From Bimuria novae-zelandiae CBS 107.79 (Eukaryota; Ascomycota; Dothideomycetes; Pleosporales; Didymosphaeriaceae), in assembly GCA_010015655.1 (NCBI GenBank), contig ML976673.1, positions 884,869 through 948,868 of the forward strand: a stretch of 64,000 nucleotides of DNA. Direction: 5' to 3'. Position numbers and translations under genes: made by a program. Shown here piece by piece: positions 33,691 to 44,903 of the stretch; position 1 is the stretch's first letter; every line of letters begins with the position of its first letter. The notes beneath the pieces are model-generated. The model searched no databases, was not told the origin of the DNA, and saw only the letters and a list, made by a program, of their open reading frames with translations.

Positions 33691-35055
33691 TTAGTGTGCT
33701 AGTTTGACGGCTGGGTCGTTACCTTCAGCCTCTGCAAACTTTACCGCTCTATCGAATTGCCGTTGTCCATCAGAGTTCATCAAATCCGCCCCGTTCCGCA
33801 CTAGAAGGATCATTACATCGAGACGACCAAATTCAGTCGCTGCCTCGAAAGCCGTTCTTCCATGTATTCTCGCCGCTGGCGCATTGATGTCCGCACTTTG
33901 TTCGATGAGCCGTTCTGCAATAAGATAGAAGCCACCTTTGGCTGCGGCTTGCAGTGCTGTGAGTCCCTTGCACGGTGCCGGAGGTGCATGAACGTCAGCT
34001 TGTTTGCTGAGTAGATGTGCCACTATGTCGGCGTGCCTAAGCTCGGCCGCTACTTGCAGCGGTGTTCGTCGGGTGAAGCTTGTCGCTGGTTTATTGATAT
34101 CCGCGTCGAACTCCAGTAGCAAATTAATAGGAGGCACTGAATTCAGCCCAACCGCCATGTGCAGCAGGGTAAGCCAGGCGCCGGCGGGGAAAGGGTCACA
34201 CCACCCATCGCAGCATACGACATCCGGGTCACTCCCTGATTGAAGAAGCACACGTATTATGTCCAGAGTGAAACGGGTACGGGGATGCAATGCTCGGCCC
34301 AAGGCATTTAATCTTGGTCGTATCGCGACTCCGTGCACCAAGTTGATATCGTTGAGCTCGCAATAGCGTGTTAGAAGACTGACAAGTTCGACATTGCCGG
34401 ATTGAGAAGCTTCCAACAAAGCTGGCCATAAGCACTGATGACGAATCGATTCGGATGGTTCCTTTCCTGCCTCTAAAATCATGCGTATCGATTCGCGATC
34501 TCGAAGGGCATCGAGCTCCATTGTTGCGTAAGGGTCATGGGGTTCGGCACCGAGACGCAAAAGCCGTCTCATCAGCGCAACGTCCTGGACAGATGCAGCA
34601 GCTTCCATAGCACTAATGAGTCTTCGTGGTATTCGTAGTTCTCGTATTCCTGATAGAGCCCGTTCTTTGTGATAATGATCGGAAATATGTGGATTGAGCC
34701 AAGCTTTTTCCTCGAGTAGCAACTGTATGATTTTCTCGTTTTGTTGTCTGACCGCGAAAATTAAAGGCGTCTCCTCCGCATAGGTACCTTTTCCTTCTTC
34801 CAATACTCTCCGTTCCCATGGTCTGTCATCAGGTGGATGCATTGTTGTGTTGGGACCAATGCCCCTTCGCAGAAGGTCTTCCAGCATCCCGATGTTACCA
34901 CTGCGAATCGCTTCCTTGATAAGCACCCCACCAGCCTTGAACTCATTCATATCGATGCAGTCTAATACGTATGAGAACGTTTCCCGGTCTCCACACTCTA
35001 TGGATGCCAGAACAATATCAACGTGACACCAGCCATTGGTCCTTTCGAAGAACAT
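33691..35055 (-). CDS. ankyrin-repeat protein
   Basis: Single-exon frame of 454 aa from ATG 35055. Ankyrin-type helices repeat along its length (ETPLIFAVRQQNEKIIQLLLE; TLLHMAVGLNSVPPINLLLEFDADIN; TPLQVAAELRHADIVAHLLSKQADV; TALQAAAKGGFYLIAERLIEQSADIN; TAFEAATEFGRLDVMILLVRNGADL), most regular in the C-terminal half. The first ~100 residues look like degenerate repeats. Frames just upstream (35100-35340) could hold an N-terminal exon, but I could not find a join that works. Many filamentous fungi have large ankyrin families of this type. They act in protein-protein contact; the partner is unknown. Confidence 0.82.
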   Translation of the reverse strand: MFFERTNGWCHVDIVLASIECGDRETFSYVLDCIDMNEFKAGGVLIKEAIRSGNIGMLEDLLRRGIGPNTTMHPPDDRPWERRVLEEGKGTYAEETPLIFAVRQQNEKIIQLLLEEKAWLNPHISDHYHKERALSGIRELRIPRRLISAMEAAASVQDVALMRRLLRLGAEPHDPYATMELDALRDRESIRMILEAGKEPSESIRHQCLWPALLEASQSGNVELVSLLTRYCELNDINLVHGVAIRPRLNALGRALHPRTRFTLDIIRVLLQSGSDPDVVCCDGWCDPFPAGAWLTLLHMAVGLNSVPPINLLLEFDADINKPATSFTRRTPLQVAAELRHADIVAHLLSKQADVHAPPAPCKGLTALQAAAKGGFYLIAERLIEQSADINAPAARIHGRTAFEAATEFGRLDVMILLVRNGADLMNSDGQRQFDRAVKFAEAEGNDPAVKLAH

Positions 35056-35642
35056 CGCGATCGTCGAGAAATCGCGTGTTTATATAGCTTCTTCAAACTG
35101 CTCTAAAGTAGCGAAAAATCCAGCTCATCCAGCTCGTCAAGACATGGCCCGCTGCCCGAGCTCGAGACAATGCGCAAGCAGTCATCGAGTCGGTTAGCCT
35201 TCGCAACGCCGTCTAACACCGCCACTCCATCTTGTATCCTGACAGGGTACGTTCGTCGCTCGCTCACCTGCACATTGCTCTGACAACTCGAGCTGCGACC
35301 ATCTGTTTTCAAACCTTTTAACAATGCTTGGAGCATCAGGTTCCAGAAGTGTGGTAATTATGGGAGACACCGAGGTCGGAACCAAGCATACGAGCACAGT
35401 GAGGACTTGTATCGGCACTGCAATGGGGGCACTTCGGTGCAGCTAGCTACACGCGCAAGGTCGCTCGATATATCGATAATAGCATTCGGTGTCCAGTATA
35501 TCTTCGATCTCAAGCATCAATCGTTCAAGTCGTTACTATATACACATTTCCCTTTTTGCCATGCCCTTTGAGGCTTCACTTCTCATCGCAATAACACGCT
35601 TTCGCCTAAACTCATACACCTTCGCCCTCCAGCATCCCCTCT
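35056..35642. other. upstream region of the ankyrin gene
   Basis: Possible missing 5' exon(s) of the ankyrin gene (for example the reverse frame at 35103-35336, Asp/Leu-rich). Otherwise nothing recognised. Confidence 0.4.
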
Positions 35643-36073
35643 TCACGCATCCGTACCCTTCCACCGCACATGCCTAGCTCCATCCTCGCCAAAACCATCC
35701 CAGCTCCCCCTCTTCTCCCCCTCTTCCCCCTGCTCTACTTCTGCCTCTTTCCCAGTACCCTCGCCGCCCTCCGAAGGCGGAGACGGAGCAACAGCCCACT
35801 CCCCTGCACACGCATTCTCACACAGCATACCCTTTTCTGTCGCCGCAATAATAGCCGGGGAGATCGTCTGCGTATGCACCGTTGCTGAAGCTATGTAACT
35901 TTAACTCGAAGGAGGGAGAGCGTTGAGGGAGGCCTACCATGAACCGGAGTACTAGCTGACGCCGGAGCCTCTCTCTCCTCAAGCCCCGGCAGCACATTCT
36001 TCACACGCGCAAGTAGAGTACCCATAGCGTTTGTAAGAACAGGATGGATGCCTATCGAGACTTGATCTTGCAT
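35643..36073 (-). CDS. small hypothetical protein
   Basis: Exons 36073-35938 and 35884-35643 joined by a 53-bp intron (GTAGGC...CTTCAG), 125 aa. An alternative acceptor six bases upstream adds two residues. The N terminus (MQDQVSIGIHPVLTNAMGTLLARVKNVLPGLEE) is amphipathic, the middle has a short region with two Cys (MLCENACAGEW), and the C-terminal half is Glu/Gly-rich. I recognise no domain. The hAT element begins only 31 bp upstream of this ATG, so its promoter or 5' UTR must have been displaced. Expression is uncertain. Confidence 0.5.
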
Positions 36074-36253
36074 GTTATAGCTCCCTCAGAACTATATCGC
36101 CAGCCAGCGCGTGCAGTAGTCCGTAGTACGGTGACTACGGTATTGCTCGAAGGCGTTTTTCGGCCGTCCGTACGGTAATGGACTTTCACCGTAGTTGCAA
36201 CCATCCGTAGTAGCTTTTTAGGCTGTAGTATGGCTCTACGGTTTCCTAATTAG

Positions 36254-36314
36254 TGTCGCGGAGCAAAAGGCTAACCTTCTGCTCCTCATGAGTAGAATAT
36301 CATTTAAGGTTACA
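36254..36314 (-). repeat. left 61-bp terminal repeat
   Basis: TGTCGCGGAGCAAAAGG...GGTTACA. It contains a near-perfect hairpin (36260-36285: GGAGCA...TGCTCC with an inner AAGG/CCTT stem). Confidence 0.9.
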
Positions 36315-36565
36315 CACCCCCCCAGATCGCAGTGATAGGAACGGAGAGCTGTAAGCTTTTCAAGGTTTGGTATACATGTCGCCCGTAGTCCAGCATGCCC
36401 TATATATTCTGCTCCAGTCTCTCTCGCTCACTCTCATATCTGTGACCCTATAGCATCTGGCTCTTAGCTCTCTCGCTGTCTTGCGCAGTGCTCTTGGCTA
36501 TTTCTGTGGTGTGCACCTGCTCGCTTGTGGTACCCTGCCGAGACAGTCAGTGCGCCGCGACACTA

Positions 36566-38684
36566 ACGTCGGTCTTCGCGTGCCGACCGACTTCGCGTAA
36601 CGACCGACCCCGCTTTGAACACCAGACTAACCACCAACTTCGACAGATCGTAATCCAGCCAATATAGGGTCAATCAAGAAGGCGATTAAAGCAATGGAAT
36701 CGCGGGAGCTTGGATATAATATTCCGGCCTCAAAATACGCTACCAAGTACAATGTAGACCAAGTAACGCTGCGCCGAAGATGGAGGGGTGTCCAGGCTCC
36801 AAAGGAGACCAAGAACATTGCACAACAAAACCTCACACCACAACAAGAGCTAGGGCTTGTGGAATATATCAAAGAGCTCACTGATCTTGGGATCCCACCT
36901 ACAAGAGATATGATACAAAATTTCGGCAGTGCAGTGGCTGAGAAGGACCTATCTGAGAGCTGGGTGCAGCGCTTCCTCAACCGACACCGCGACCATCTCA
37001 CGTCACGTTGGTCAGTGGGATTAGACCGCAACCGCCACCAGGCTGATACTTTAGACAAGTACGACGCGTATTTTGATCTCCTGCACTTAAAAATGGACGA
37101 GCATAAGATAGAGCAGCGTCTCTCATACAATATGGATGAGAAGGGCTTCATGATAGGAGTAGAAGGCAGGTCAAAGAGATGGTTCAGTAAGGACGTTTTT
37201 CTTCATGGAGGCATTAAAGAAGCCCTCCAAGACGGCAACAGAGAGTGGATTACTACTCTCTGTACAGTCTGTGCTGATGGGACTACGCTGCCTCCAGCTC
37301 TGATCTATGAGGCGATGGATGATAATATACGGGACAACTAGGTAGAAGATATACAGCCCAGTAAACACCAAGTTTATGTCGCCTCATCTCCCACTAGCTG
37401 GACGAATAATCGGCTAGGATTAGCATGGGTGAAGGACGTATTCGATGCCAATACTAAGGCCAAAGCTCGGAGGAAATGGCGACTTCTCATCACTGACGGC
37501 CATGGTAGTCACATTACGCGCGAATTCATCGACTACTGCATCAATAATCGCATATTTCTGGCCATACTACCTGCCCATTCTACCCACCAAGTTCAGCCGC
37601 TTAATGTAGTCATGTTCAGGCCTCTCTCAGCTGCCTATTCGTCTGAACTTCGACAGCAACAGTATCGATCACTAGGGCTTCTTCCAGTAAAGAAAGCTGA
37701 CTTCTTTCCACTATTCTGGTCAGCCTACATCTCCTCCTTTACTGAGAAAAATATACTCTCCTCATTTGAAGCTACTGGCATCTGGCCTATGGACCGAAGC
37801 GTTGTTACAAAGAAGTTTCAGCCTTCTACCCCACCTCAAGAGAGTAGGGATACAGCCTCATCTCATCTCTCTCCAAGTGATTGGCAACGTATGGAACGAT
37901 TGCTGAAGGATACAGTGAAGAAGGGTACTGATGAAACAGTCAAGAAGCTTGAAGCGTCGTTCCACCGCGCCTCTACTCAAACCAAGCTTCTACAGCATCA
38001 AAACAAGGGGTTACTTGCATCGCTTGATACCAAAAATAAGCGCAAGAAGAATGGGCGAAGCCTCCCACTCAAAGGGAAGCGTAAGCTTAATGGGGAGGCT
38101 ACATTTCACTCTCCTCGTTCACTCAAAAAAGGCCGGGCTGAACAAGCAGCAAAGGATGAAGCAGAAGCTGCAGAACAGCTCAAAAAGGCTAAGATGAAGA
38201 AGCTTAGGGCTGCTAATAAACTATATAACAAGAAGATTGCCCAAGAGAAGCGTGAGAAACGAGAGAAAGATAAGGTGGCAAAGGAGAAGGAGAAGGCAGC
38301 AGAAGCGCGGCGTAAGGCAGACGAGAAAGCAGACAGAGATCGCCAGAAAGCTCTCCAAACTTCACAAGCAGGCAAGCGCAAAGCTTCGAGACCACTGCCT
38401 AGGCAGCAGAAGCGTCAGAAGCAAGTGGGTGGACGTGCAGCTTCAAGTGTAGCCCCAAGTGCTGCACCACCACCACCTTCACACGTGACTCGTTTGGGCC
38501 GCAACACCAAGCTTCCAGCGAAGTTCAGGTAGTACAATTTTTTCGTATGGGTCTATTTAGTAAAACGCCAGAATGTTAGCTGTATACAACGTTGTGGTGT
38601 GGCTCTACAGCTTCAAATTTGGTGACGTGGTGATGTTGGTGTTCGGTCGTTACGCGAAGTCGGTCGGCACGCGAAGACCGACGT
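36566..38684 (+). mobile_element. pogo/Fot-type transposon P1, almost intact
   Basis: 2,119 bp, TA on both sides (36564-36565, 38685-38686). Perfect 42-bp inverted ends (36566-36607, 38643-38684) are CpG-rich and repeat CTTCGCGT with a 17-bp spacing. The body is not RIPed. It encodes one transposase with a single stop and is the youngest-looking DNA transposon in the window. Confidence 0.95.
36694..38532 (+). pseudogene. P1 transposase (DDE_1 superfamily), one nonsense codon
   Basis: 613 codons from ATG 36694, with one in-frame TAG at 37339-37341 where the neighbouring motif suggests Trp (TGG to TAG is a single RIP-type change). Order: N-terminal pogo-type HTH (ALES-like MESRELGYNIPASKYATKY), CENP-B/Tc5-type second HTH (SESWVQRFLNRHRDHL), first catalytic Asp in YNMDEKGFMIG, second in LLITDGHGSHIT, third region in LPAHSTHQVQPLNVVMF, FEATGIWPMDR, a long Lys/Glu coiled coil and a basic tail ending LPAKFR. 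The frame is open upstream of the ATG for over 60 bp and contains an ATA that may be a lost start. If the stop were absent or read through, the element might be mobile. Confidence 0.93.
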
Positions 38685-39713
38685 TACCGTGCCCGTGCAC
38701 CCAACGCGCGCCGTCGGCCAACGCGCGGAATTGGCCCTAGTTATCACTAGCAAACTTAGGGCCGTAGAGTTACATATAATAGTTGTTATTACTAGATTTT
38801 CTAGTAGAGTAATCTATAGGCCTATACGACAGAATTTGCTACTAAAATTTACGTAGTTAAAGTATTTTATAGCTATAGCTATTTACTGTAGGTGCAGGTG
38901 CTAAGCACGGCTTATAAGTAACACTACTACTTTATATAGCTATAAAACTACGTTTCTACCTCTTTTTAACCTTTTATTGCTATAAGGCCTTGCGCTTACG
39001 TTTTTATATAGTCTAAGATCTATTTTAAAAGTCACGCTACTATTTCTTGCGTGCTCTTTTAGCTTTACGCGTATTAATAGCTTAGCGCTTTTTTATATAC
39101 TTTCTCTTTTACTTTTCCTTCTCTTTTACTACTATCTAGTGCTTCTCTTTTGTAATTTGCTTCTTATACGCTATAGCAGTAGCCTTTAACTTTCTTACCT
39201 CTTCTTTTTAGAACTCCTCCTCCTCTACCTTACGCTTTACTAACCTTATTCGTGTGCGCGCTTCTCGAAAGGAGCGAGGAGTCTATATTATGTACGGTCC
39301 CTAGTACTCGTAGTATTATAGCAAAGCTAGAGGCTTGCCTTGCTTTTCTCGCTTCCTCTTAGTAGTAAGAGCGTCTATTAGACCTTCATTTTCGCTCCTT
39401 ATAAGGGTGTTTTAGATAGCTATATAGTAGAGCAATTACTAAATAATTAATATATCCTTCTCTATTACACCCCTTAACGCACGCCTTACTACTCGATCTA
39501 GAACCCTTTACTATTCTTCTTTATAGATAGTAGCGTTAGAGTTACTATCTTTTATAGTCTTAGAGTCGCTGTCTACAAACTTATCTAGTATAACATTAGG
39601 GTTAAATGGGCTCACGCCCACTGCCTTAAAGGAGCTAAGTATATTTAATTTAGTAAAGCTAGCCACCCAGGCATCCTAGAATAGCGAGAAGAAGTCAGGC
39701 TTCTTTACTAGTA

Positions 39714-40959
39714 CAGTACTAGGACATTAGTCTGTTGACACCGAAAATTTCAACTTTTTTGACAGTAATTTCAAGGCCTCAATTAAATGCTATTTTAGTA
39801 CTTTGTTTGCCAGCCTCTAGCTTTTATCACTGCCTGTATTCTCCTTAGCATAGAATCAATAAGCTTCTTCATAAGACCCTGGGGCAGGGCTCGCCAAGCT
39901 TCTTAGGCAGCGTCGATAAATGCGTCTCTATCAATCTACTACCACCCTTAGTCCTCCAATTCCGGATGTAATTCAATTACCTTCTGTTTAAGTGCCCACC
40001 AGAGGTGCTCAATTAGATTAAGGTCAGGTAAGTAAGGAGGGAAATCTAAAACTTTAATATCTATTGCCTCCAGCCAGAGGGCCATCTTGTGGGCGGTATA
40101 AATTGGTGCATTATCCATCTAATAGATAGTATCTTCATCTAATACTGGTAGGAGCCCTTCCTCTAGCGCCCAGATATATGAGCGTGCACTGTAGCCATTC
40201 CGTGGAGCTTATGGATCTCGTTCCATTACGATAAGTTCAGATCGACCTTCATACTAGAAGCAGGCCCAGAACATCTGTACTATCCCCTTCTAAATATCCT
40301 CCTCTTCAATCTTATCGTAATCCTATTTTTAAAGTGGCGTCCTAAAGACCCAGATCCTCTTCTTTCCCTTGCCTCGCTCTGCTAAGACCTCATCAGAAAA
40401 AGTCACGCTTTTAAAGTTAAAATTCTGCATTCGCTAAGCCTATTAACGCCTTAATCTTACATGTGCTGGAGTAAGCTTAGGCCTCTTCTTTACTACCTAG
40501 TTTGTAATATAGTGTTTCTTAAGCAGCTAATAGAATATCTTGCGATAAACCTGTACGCCTGTAACTTTAGCCTTTAGCTATGCATACTTAATTCTAGGGT
40601 GCTAGCGAGCAATTTAAAGGAGCAATTATTCTTGTCGGCGTATAAGCTTCTTTAGCTAACTAGATTAAGGTAAAGATTTAGTTGTGTTGTAGTTATTCTA
40701 TCGCTTAATTATGTTGTAAATTGTCTGCCGTGTGTAGCTAAAACGCGACGCGATTAAAGCTTTTAATTCTCTTACCTCTACTATAGATAATATCCTAGCT
40801 TTTTGCAATTTACTTAATTTATTATTCCTCCCTTAATTGCCACTAATTTCCCTGCCAAATTCGCGTTGCATTGTGGGTTGGTGGAAGGCTAAAAAGATTG
40901 AGGTTAGGTGGGGATGCGCGACGCGGGTCCGGTGTCAATAGACTAATGTCTTGGCACTA
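39714..40959 (-). mobile_element. Tc1/mariner element nested in P2
   Basis: 1,246 bp between TA dinucleotides (39712-39713, 40960-40961). Ends of about 31 bp (YAGTRCYARGACATTAGTCT...) are inverted copies that differ only by transitions. The start resembles the CAGT ends common in mariner elements. Confidence 0.88.
39790..40880 (-). pseudogene. Tc1/mariner transposase remnant (DDE_3 type)
   Basis: Reverse-strand frame shows KSVTFSDEVLAERGKGKKRIW, MFWACF, MDNAPIYTAHKMALWLEA and VLDFPPYLPDLNLIEHLWWALK, which are the classic second and third catalytic blocks. About ten TAG/TAA stops of RIP type. Confidence 0.88.
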
Positions 40960-42199
40960 TACTAGGCCTTTATGCTTAAAGAGGCGCTTTCCTAGCTTCT
41001 TTAAGTATGCTGTACTAAGAGGCTTAAATATTACTATATTAAGCGGCTGAAGCGTGTGCGTGCTGTGAGGTAGATAGATACTTATAAGAATCTTATGCTA
41101 GTAGTAATACTCTAAAAACTCTTTAGTTAGGTAACTCTTATAGCTATCTATAAGTAATAGGCGGTACTTTTTTTAAGCTTTAGATATAGTAAAGCGCTGG
41201 AACACCTATTATAGCTAAGTAAGGCCTAGGCCATCGTTGCTCTAGCCACTAGGTAATACTCTAAAGAAGGCTATATATTCTCCCACTTTTACATCCTCCA
41301 CCCAGGTGCTCTGAATATTCTGAGATTTAGCCAGATATATAAGGCCTAGAGGGAGAGCAGATCTATCCGCGCACACACATGCTATAAGGCTTACCTACTT
41401 ATAATTACTATTCTATAGTATCTACCTAAAAGGTTTCTTCTTAAATTAACGCTTGCTAAAGATTCTCTTCTATCTACTAATAGCTCTAATTATAAAGCCT
41501 TTCTTGTCTATATTATATATGTGCGCAGGCTCTATTTTATAAAACTTAATTTTATCGCGTAGCGCGTTATAGTATAGCTTATACTTATTATTAGAGTTAG
41601 CGATGTGGCGTTGCTAGTCTATAGATATAGTAAATTAAGACGTAAGCTTATTGTTGTGATAATCTAGGAAGCGCGATACCTAGCTCTTAGAGACCTAATG
41701 CCTAGTAATATTTAAGGCAAAATCTTAAACTATCTCTCTTATAGGTGGGAGGTGTTCTTTTATAAGCTTATTTATGTACTTTATAAGCTTTGCCTTCTCC
41801 TATAGGCTAAGGTTCTAACGCGTTACTATATCCTCTTAGTAAGAATACGCACTAAGCTCCACTTTACGTGTTAAAATTAAGTAAATAACGCTATACTTTT
41901 AAGCTATTTTTATTTATAGGATTTTCTCTTTTAGAGGTGTACTTTTTGCTTCTGCAACTGCTTTGTTAATGCCTGTTATTGTTGTTGTGCTGTGTTAGGA
42001 TAAAAAAGTGTCATGTGGATGGTGTTCCGCGCGTTGGCCAACGGCGCGCGTTGGGTGCACGGGCACGGTAACGCGCCACCCCAACACCAGCACCGCAGCC
42101 AGCAACATGAGGCTGTAGAGTTTTATATAAAAGCTTTTATCGCGAAATTTTCTAAAGTTAAGATTTTATAGAGCTATAGAAGATTACTAGCTAGTTAAA

Positions 42200-44072
42200 T
42201 TATAAATATCTACTTAGTGTTCTAATTATTTAGCCACTGCGCGATACTAACGCTAATAGTGTAGATATTACTACATTAATGCGTATAGATGCCGGCGTAG
42301 GCTTCTTCCTCTTTATAATTATATAAGTAGCTTTTGAAGCATTCTGGCTTCCCTTTTTAGCAATTTTAAGACGTTTTTAAAGTTGTTATTAAGCCTTACG
42401 AGCCTATTAATAGAGGCGTTACTTAGTAGCCTAATTAGCTTTCTCCTTAGCGCGCGTATTTCTAGCTACTACACGCGTAACACGCTTCTCCTATAGTAAA
42501 CAAGCTTTAAGCTGCCTATTTGCTATCTAGATCTCTCTCTGCTCACTTTTCTAGAGTTATAGTTATTACTTTTTAGCCTTTTATTGGCTGAGAGAATCGC
42601 GCGCCCTCTATACGCGGGTAGGTAACTAGAAAACAGATCCTCCATGCTACTTATCTAGCTACTTAAAAGGTAGAGTCCTGCCCTTTATTTGACGCCGTTT
42701 CTAGTTTATAAGGGCTTCTTGTAGCCCCTAATTCTCATGCTCTAGGAGCTGCTTCTATACAGAGATTAAGTATATAGTGCGACTTAGCTTCTTGGCCTTA
42801 TCACCTCCCCCTATATTAACAACAACCTTTAAAAGCTAATTAATTTTGCGCTAATTAGACGCGCTAAGTACTAAAGTAGAGCTTTTACGCAATCTTTATT
42901 TTAGAGACTTATCTCTATTAAATTAACTAAGGATTAGTGTAGGATCTGGCGGCGAGATACCTATATACTTAAAAGCTTTAGTAATTAATTACGGCGTAAC
43001 TAACGTTATCTAGGCCCTCTAGAATAGTGTAAAGAAGTCTCTTTTAGCGATTATTAATAGCCCCTAACTCCTATACAGGTATGCGGAGAGCTCGTCAGAG
43101 TAGGCGGTAGAAAGAGACTTAAACACAAACGTCTAGAGGCTGCAGCGTATGAGTGGCGTGAGGAGGAAATATCGCAAGGAGGATCTTTTTCTGATTATAG
43201 TAGTCGATAAAATCCATAGTAACGTGAGATCCATGCCTATTAAGGACTACGAGTCGCCACTACCGTCGAGCCTTCTCCTTAGTACAGCGATTAAACACCT
43301 GTTTTAGCCATTAAAGCCCTATCTCGTTATTTAACCATCTAGAGGTTAATAAGGTAATAAAGACTCTATAAGAATTAACGTTAATTTCCTCAACCTAGCT
43401 TAATTATAGAGTCTCAGCGTTAGATCGATAGATTAGTAATAGATTAACAGTAGATCCATCGGCGCATATACATGCGATGAGCGAGATCCACTCACAACTG
43501 CCATCCTGGATAGATTGCCTCACTTGGCGACTCTTATATATAGGCCTGTCGAAGATCCTTTTTGACCTGCCGGTGATGCCGAGTAGGAAGCCTTTTTCGT
43601 CCATATTGTAGGTATGCTAAGGCTCTATGCCATACTTTATAATTTTCTTATATAGAAGCTTAAAGTAGAGCCTATATCTTGCGCCTAAATTAGCGTTGTG
43701 GTAATTGCTATCTAGCCTAGTTGTCCATCGCGAGATTAGGGAGTTAGGGTAGCGCTTAATAAAGTAATTAACCTATTACATAGAGATATTCTTTTTAGCG
43801 ATAATTAATGCAAAGTTTTAGATTATCTAACGCGTAGGGGGTAGACCTTTCTAAGTAAGACGCTGTATATACTATAGGAGCTTAGATTCTTGTTATTAGT
43901 TGAGATTTTGGCAAGTTTGTAGTAGCTATGTACGCGCCTGCATGGCGCGTCTATGCCGGCGCGTTAATGTTGACCGCACAACACTAAATTCTTCTGCAAT
44001 TTTTCTATATAAGAAAGTTTCTCCAGGTTCTCGTGAGTCGATAGCGATGATTGCAGCCTCAATCGGATCCAT
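42200..44072 (-). pseudogene. P3 transposase remnant
   Basis: Starts at ATG 44072 (MDPIEAAIIAIDSREPGE...), an N-terminal pogo HTH. The block MDEKGFLLGITGRSKRIF at 43404-43604 holds the first catalytic Asp. The remainder is RIPed. Confidence 0.87.
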
Positions 44073-44231
44073 ATTGGTGGAGATGCGGCGCGTCAAAGTT
44101 GAGGTGCTACATCTGTTGGGGTGGCGCGTTAGTGTCGCGGCGCACTGACTGTCTCGGCAGGGTACCCCACCCAAGTGCTGATCCGCCACTTGAGTGCTTG
44201 CGCAGGGTCTTAGCGATTCCGGGCTCATAAC

Positions 44232-44292
44232 TGTCGCGGAGCAAAAGGCTAACCTTCTGCTCCTCATGAGTAGAATATCATTTAAGGTTACA
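44232..44292 (-). repeat. right 61-bp terminal repeat
   Basis: Identical to 36254-36314; followed by ATTAG. Confidence 0.9.
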
Positions 44293-44300
44293 ATTAGGAA

Positions 44301-44903
44301 TAGTAGTAGTAGTATTGATTAACGTCCAGGAACATAATGTTCTAGCCTCCCATGGGGCATGGGGACGTGCTAAGCTGTATTTACAGAAAGCGTTTCGTGC
44401 CTGTCGGCTGGCTACCATCACAGTAGCCTTGTTGTACATAGCCCATCCTCCCTTTAATAGGTCTACCTGCTACTACAGGCACCTAGATACCTATAGTAGC
44501 CGGCCCTCATCTGTGAGGGTGTTGTTGTCCTGCCCCTCTCTCCCTCGCCCTTGTAGCTCTGCTCCCGTACTGTCTTCCTCCCCCTACCTCGTACGAAGTA
44601 GGACCTCGTACGAGTTAGCAAGCTGCCTTGTACCTTGAGTAAAAACCTCGTAGGGGAAAACCTTAAGCTTGAACAAGTAGTAGTAGTCGCCTGAGCGGTA
44701 CTTAGTTTGGGTAAAAGGTTTTGACTAAGTCTTAGCAGAGCGAAAACTCTGCATCTTAGCTTTTGGTCTCTTTATCGCAACAGCGCTAGCTTTTTGCGGA
44801 TAAAGAACGTGATTCTAGTAATCAGCTTGTTCAGGCGAACAATTTCATACTACAGGAACCCCCCACACGGTCGTGTGGGTGGAATCACGATTTTGGTGTT
44901 CCT
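44301..44903 (-). mobile_element. 603-bp SINE/LINE-like insert with (TAC)n tail and structured 5' end
   Basis: Flanked by 14-bp direct repeats GTTACAATTAGGAA (44287-44300 and 44904-44917), the left copy overlapping the end of the TRIM-like unit. Read on the reverse strand, the insert begins AGGAACACC and ends in (TAC)4-5, as many non-LTR retrotransposons and SINEs end in short repeats. It has no credible ORF and is not RIPed. Its first 200 nt contain at least seven stems. No clear pol III A/B boxes were seen. An LTR-type origin is less likely but possible, because the end sequence TGTTACA also occurs in the solo LTR at 46376-46382. Confidence 0.65.

Larger units (their letters stand above)
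38760..42000 (-). pseudogene. P2 transposase remnant in two parts
   Basis: Reverse-strand blocks on both sides of the Tc1 insertion: LPHSTHTLQPLNIVIFKPLSTAY (around 41000-41080) and then KKPDFF...DAWVASFTKLNILSSF (about 39620-39705), contiguous motifs in pogo transposases. Many RIP stops. Confidence 0.85.
38687..42068 (-). mobile_element. pogo-type transposon P2, RIPed, split by a Tc1 element
   Basis: TA on both sides (38685-38686 shared with P1, and 42069-42070). Inverted ends of about 44 bp start CCGTGCCCGTGCACCC with one mismatch and repeat CCAACGCGCG at a 17-bp spacing (38701 and 38718). About 2.1 kb without the nested element. Confidence 0.92.
36533..44162 (-). mobile_element. pogo-type transposon P3, split by two further pogo elements
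   Basis: Flanked by TA (36531-36532, 44163-44164). Inverted ends start CCCTGCCGAGACAGTCAGTG and continue through TAACGCGCCACCCC, the left one being interrupted at its internal TA by P1 and P2. Without them it is about 2.1 kb. Confidence 0.9.
36254..44292 (-). mobile_element. TRIM-like unit: 61-bp identical terminal direct repeats, about 407 bp before later insertion
   Basis: Two identical 61-bp direct repeats (36254-36314 and 44232-44292), TG...CA ended, flanked by the perfect 5-bp duplication ATTAG (36249-36253 and 44293-44297). Without the pogo element nested in it, the unit is about 407 bp with no coding capacity. A G7 run next to one repeat on the reverse strand (complement of 36316-36322) could be a polypurine tract. 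Tiny LTR-like ends, a 5-bp duplication and lack of genes are the features of terminal-repeat retrotransposons in miniature. Confidence 0.78.

Noticed and set aside
44315..44638. 107-codon frame inside the SINE-like insert
   Set aside because: No recognisable domain and no codon bias; likely chance in unRIPed non-coding DNA.
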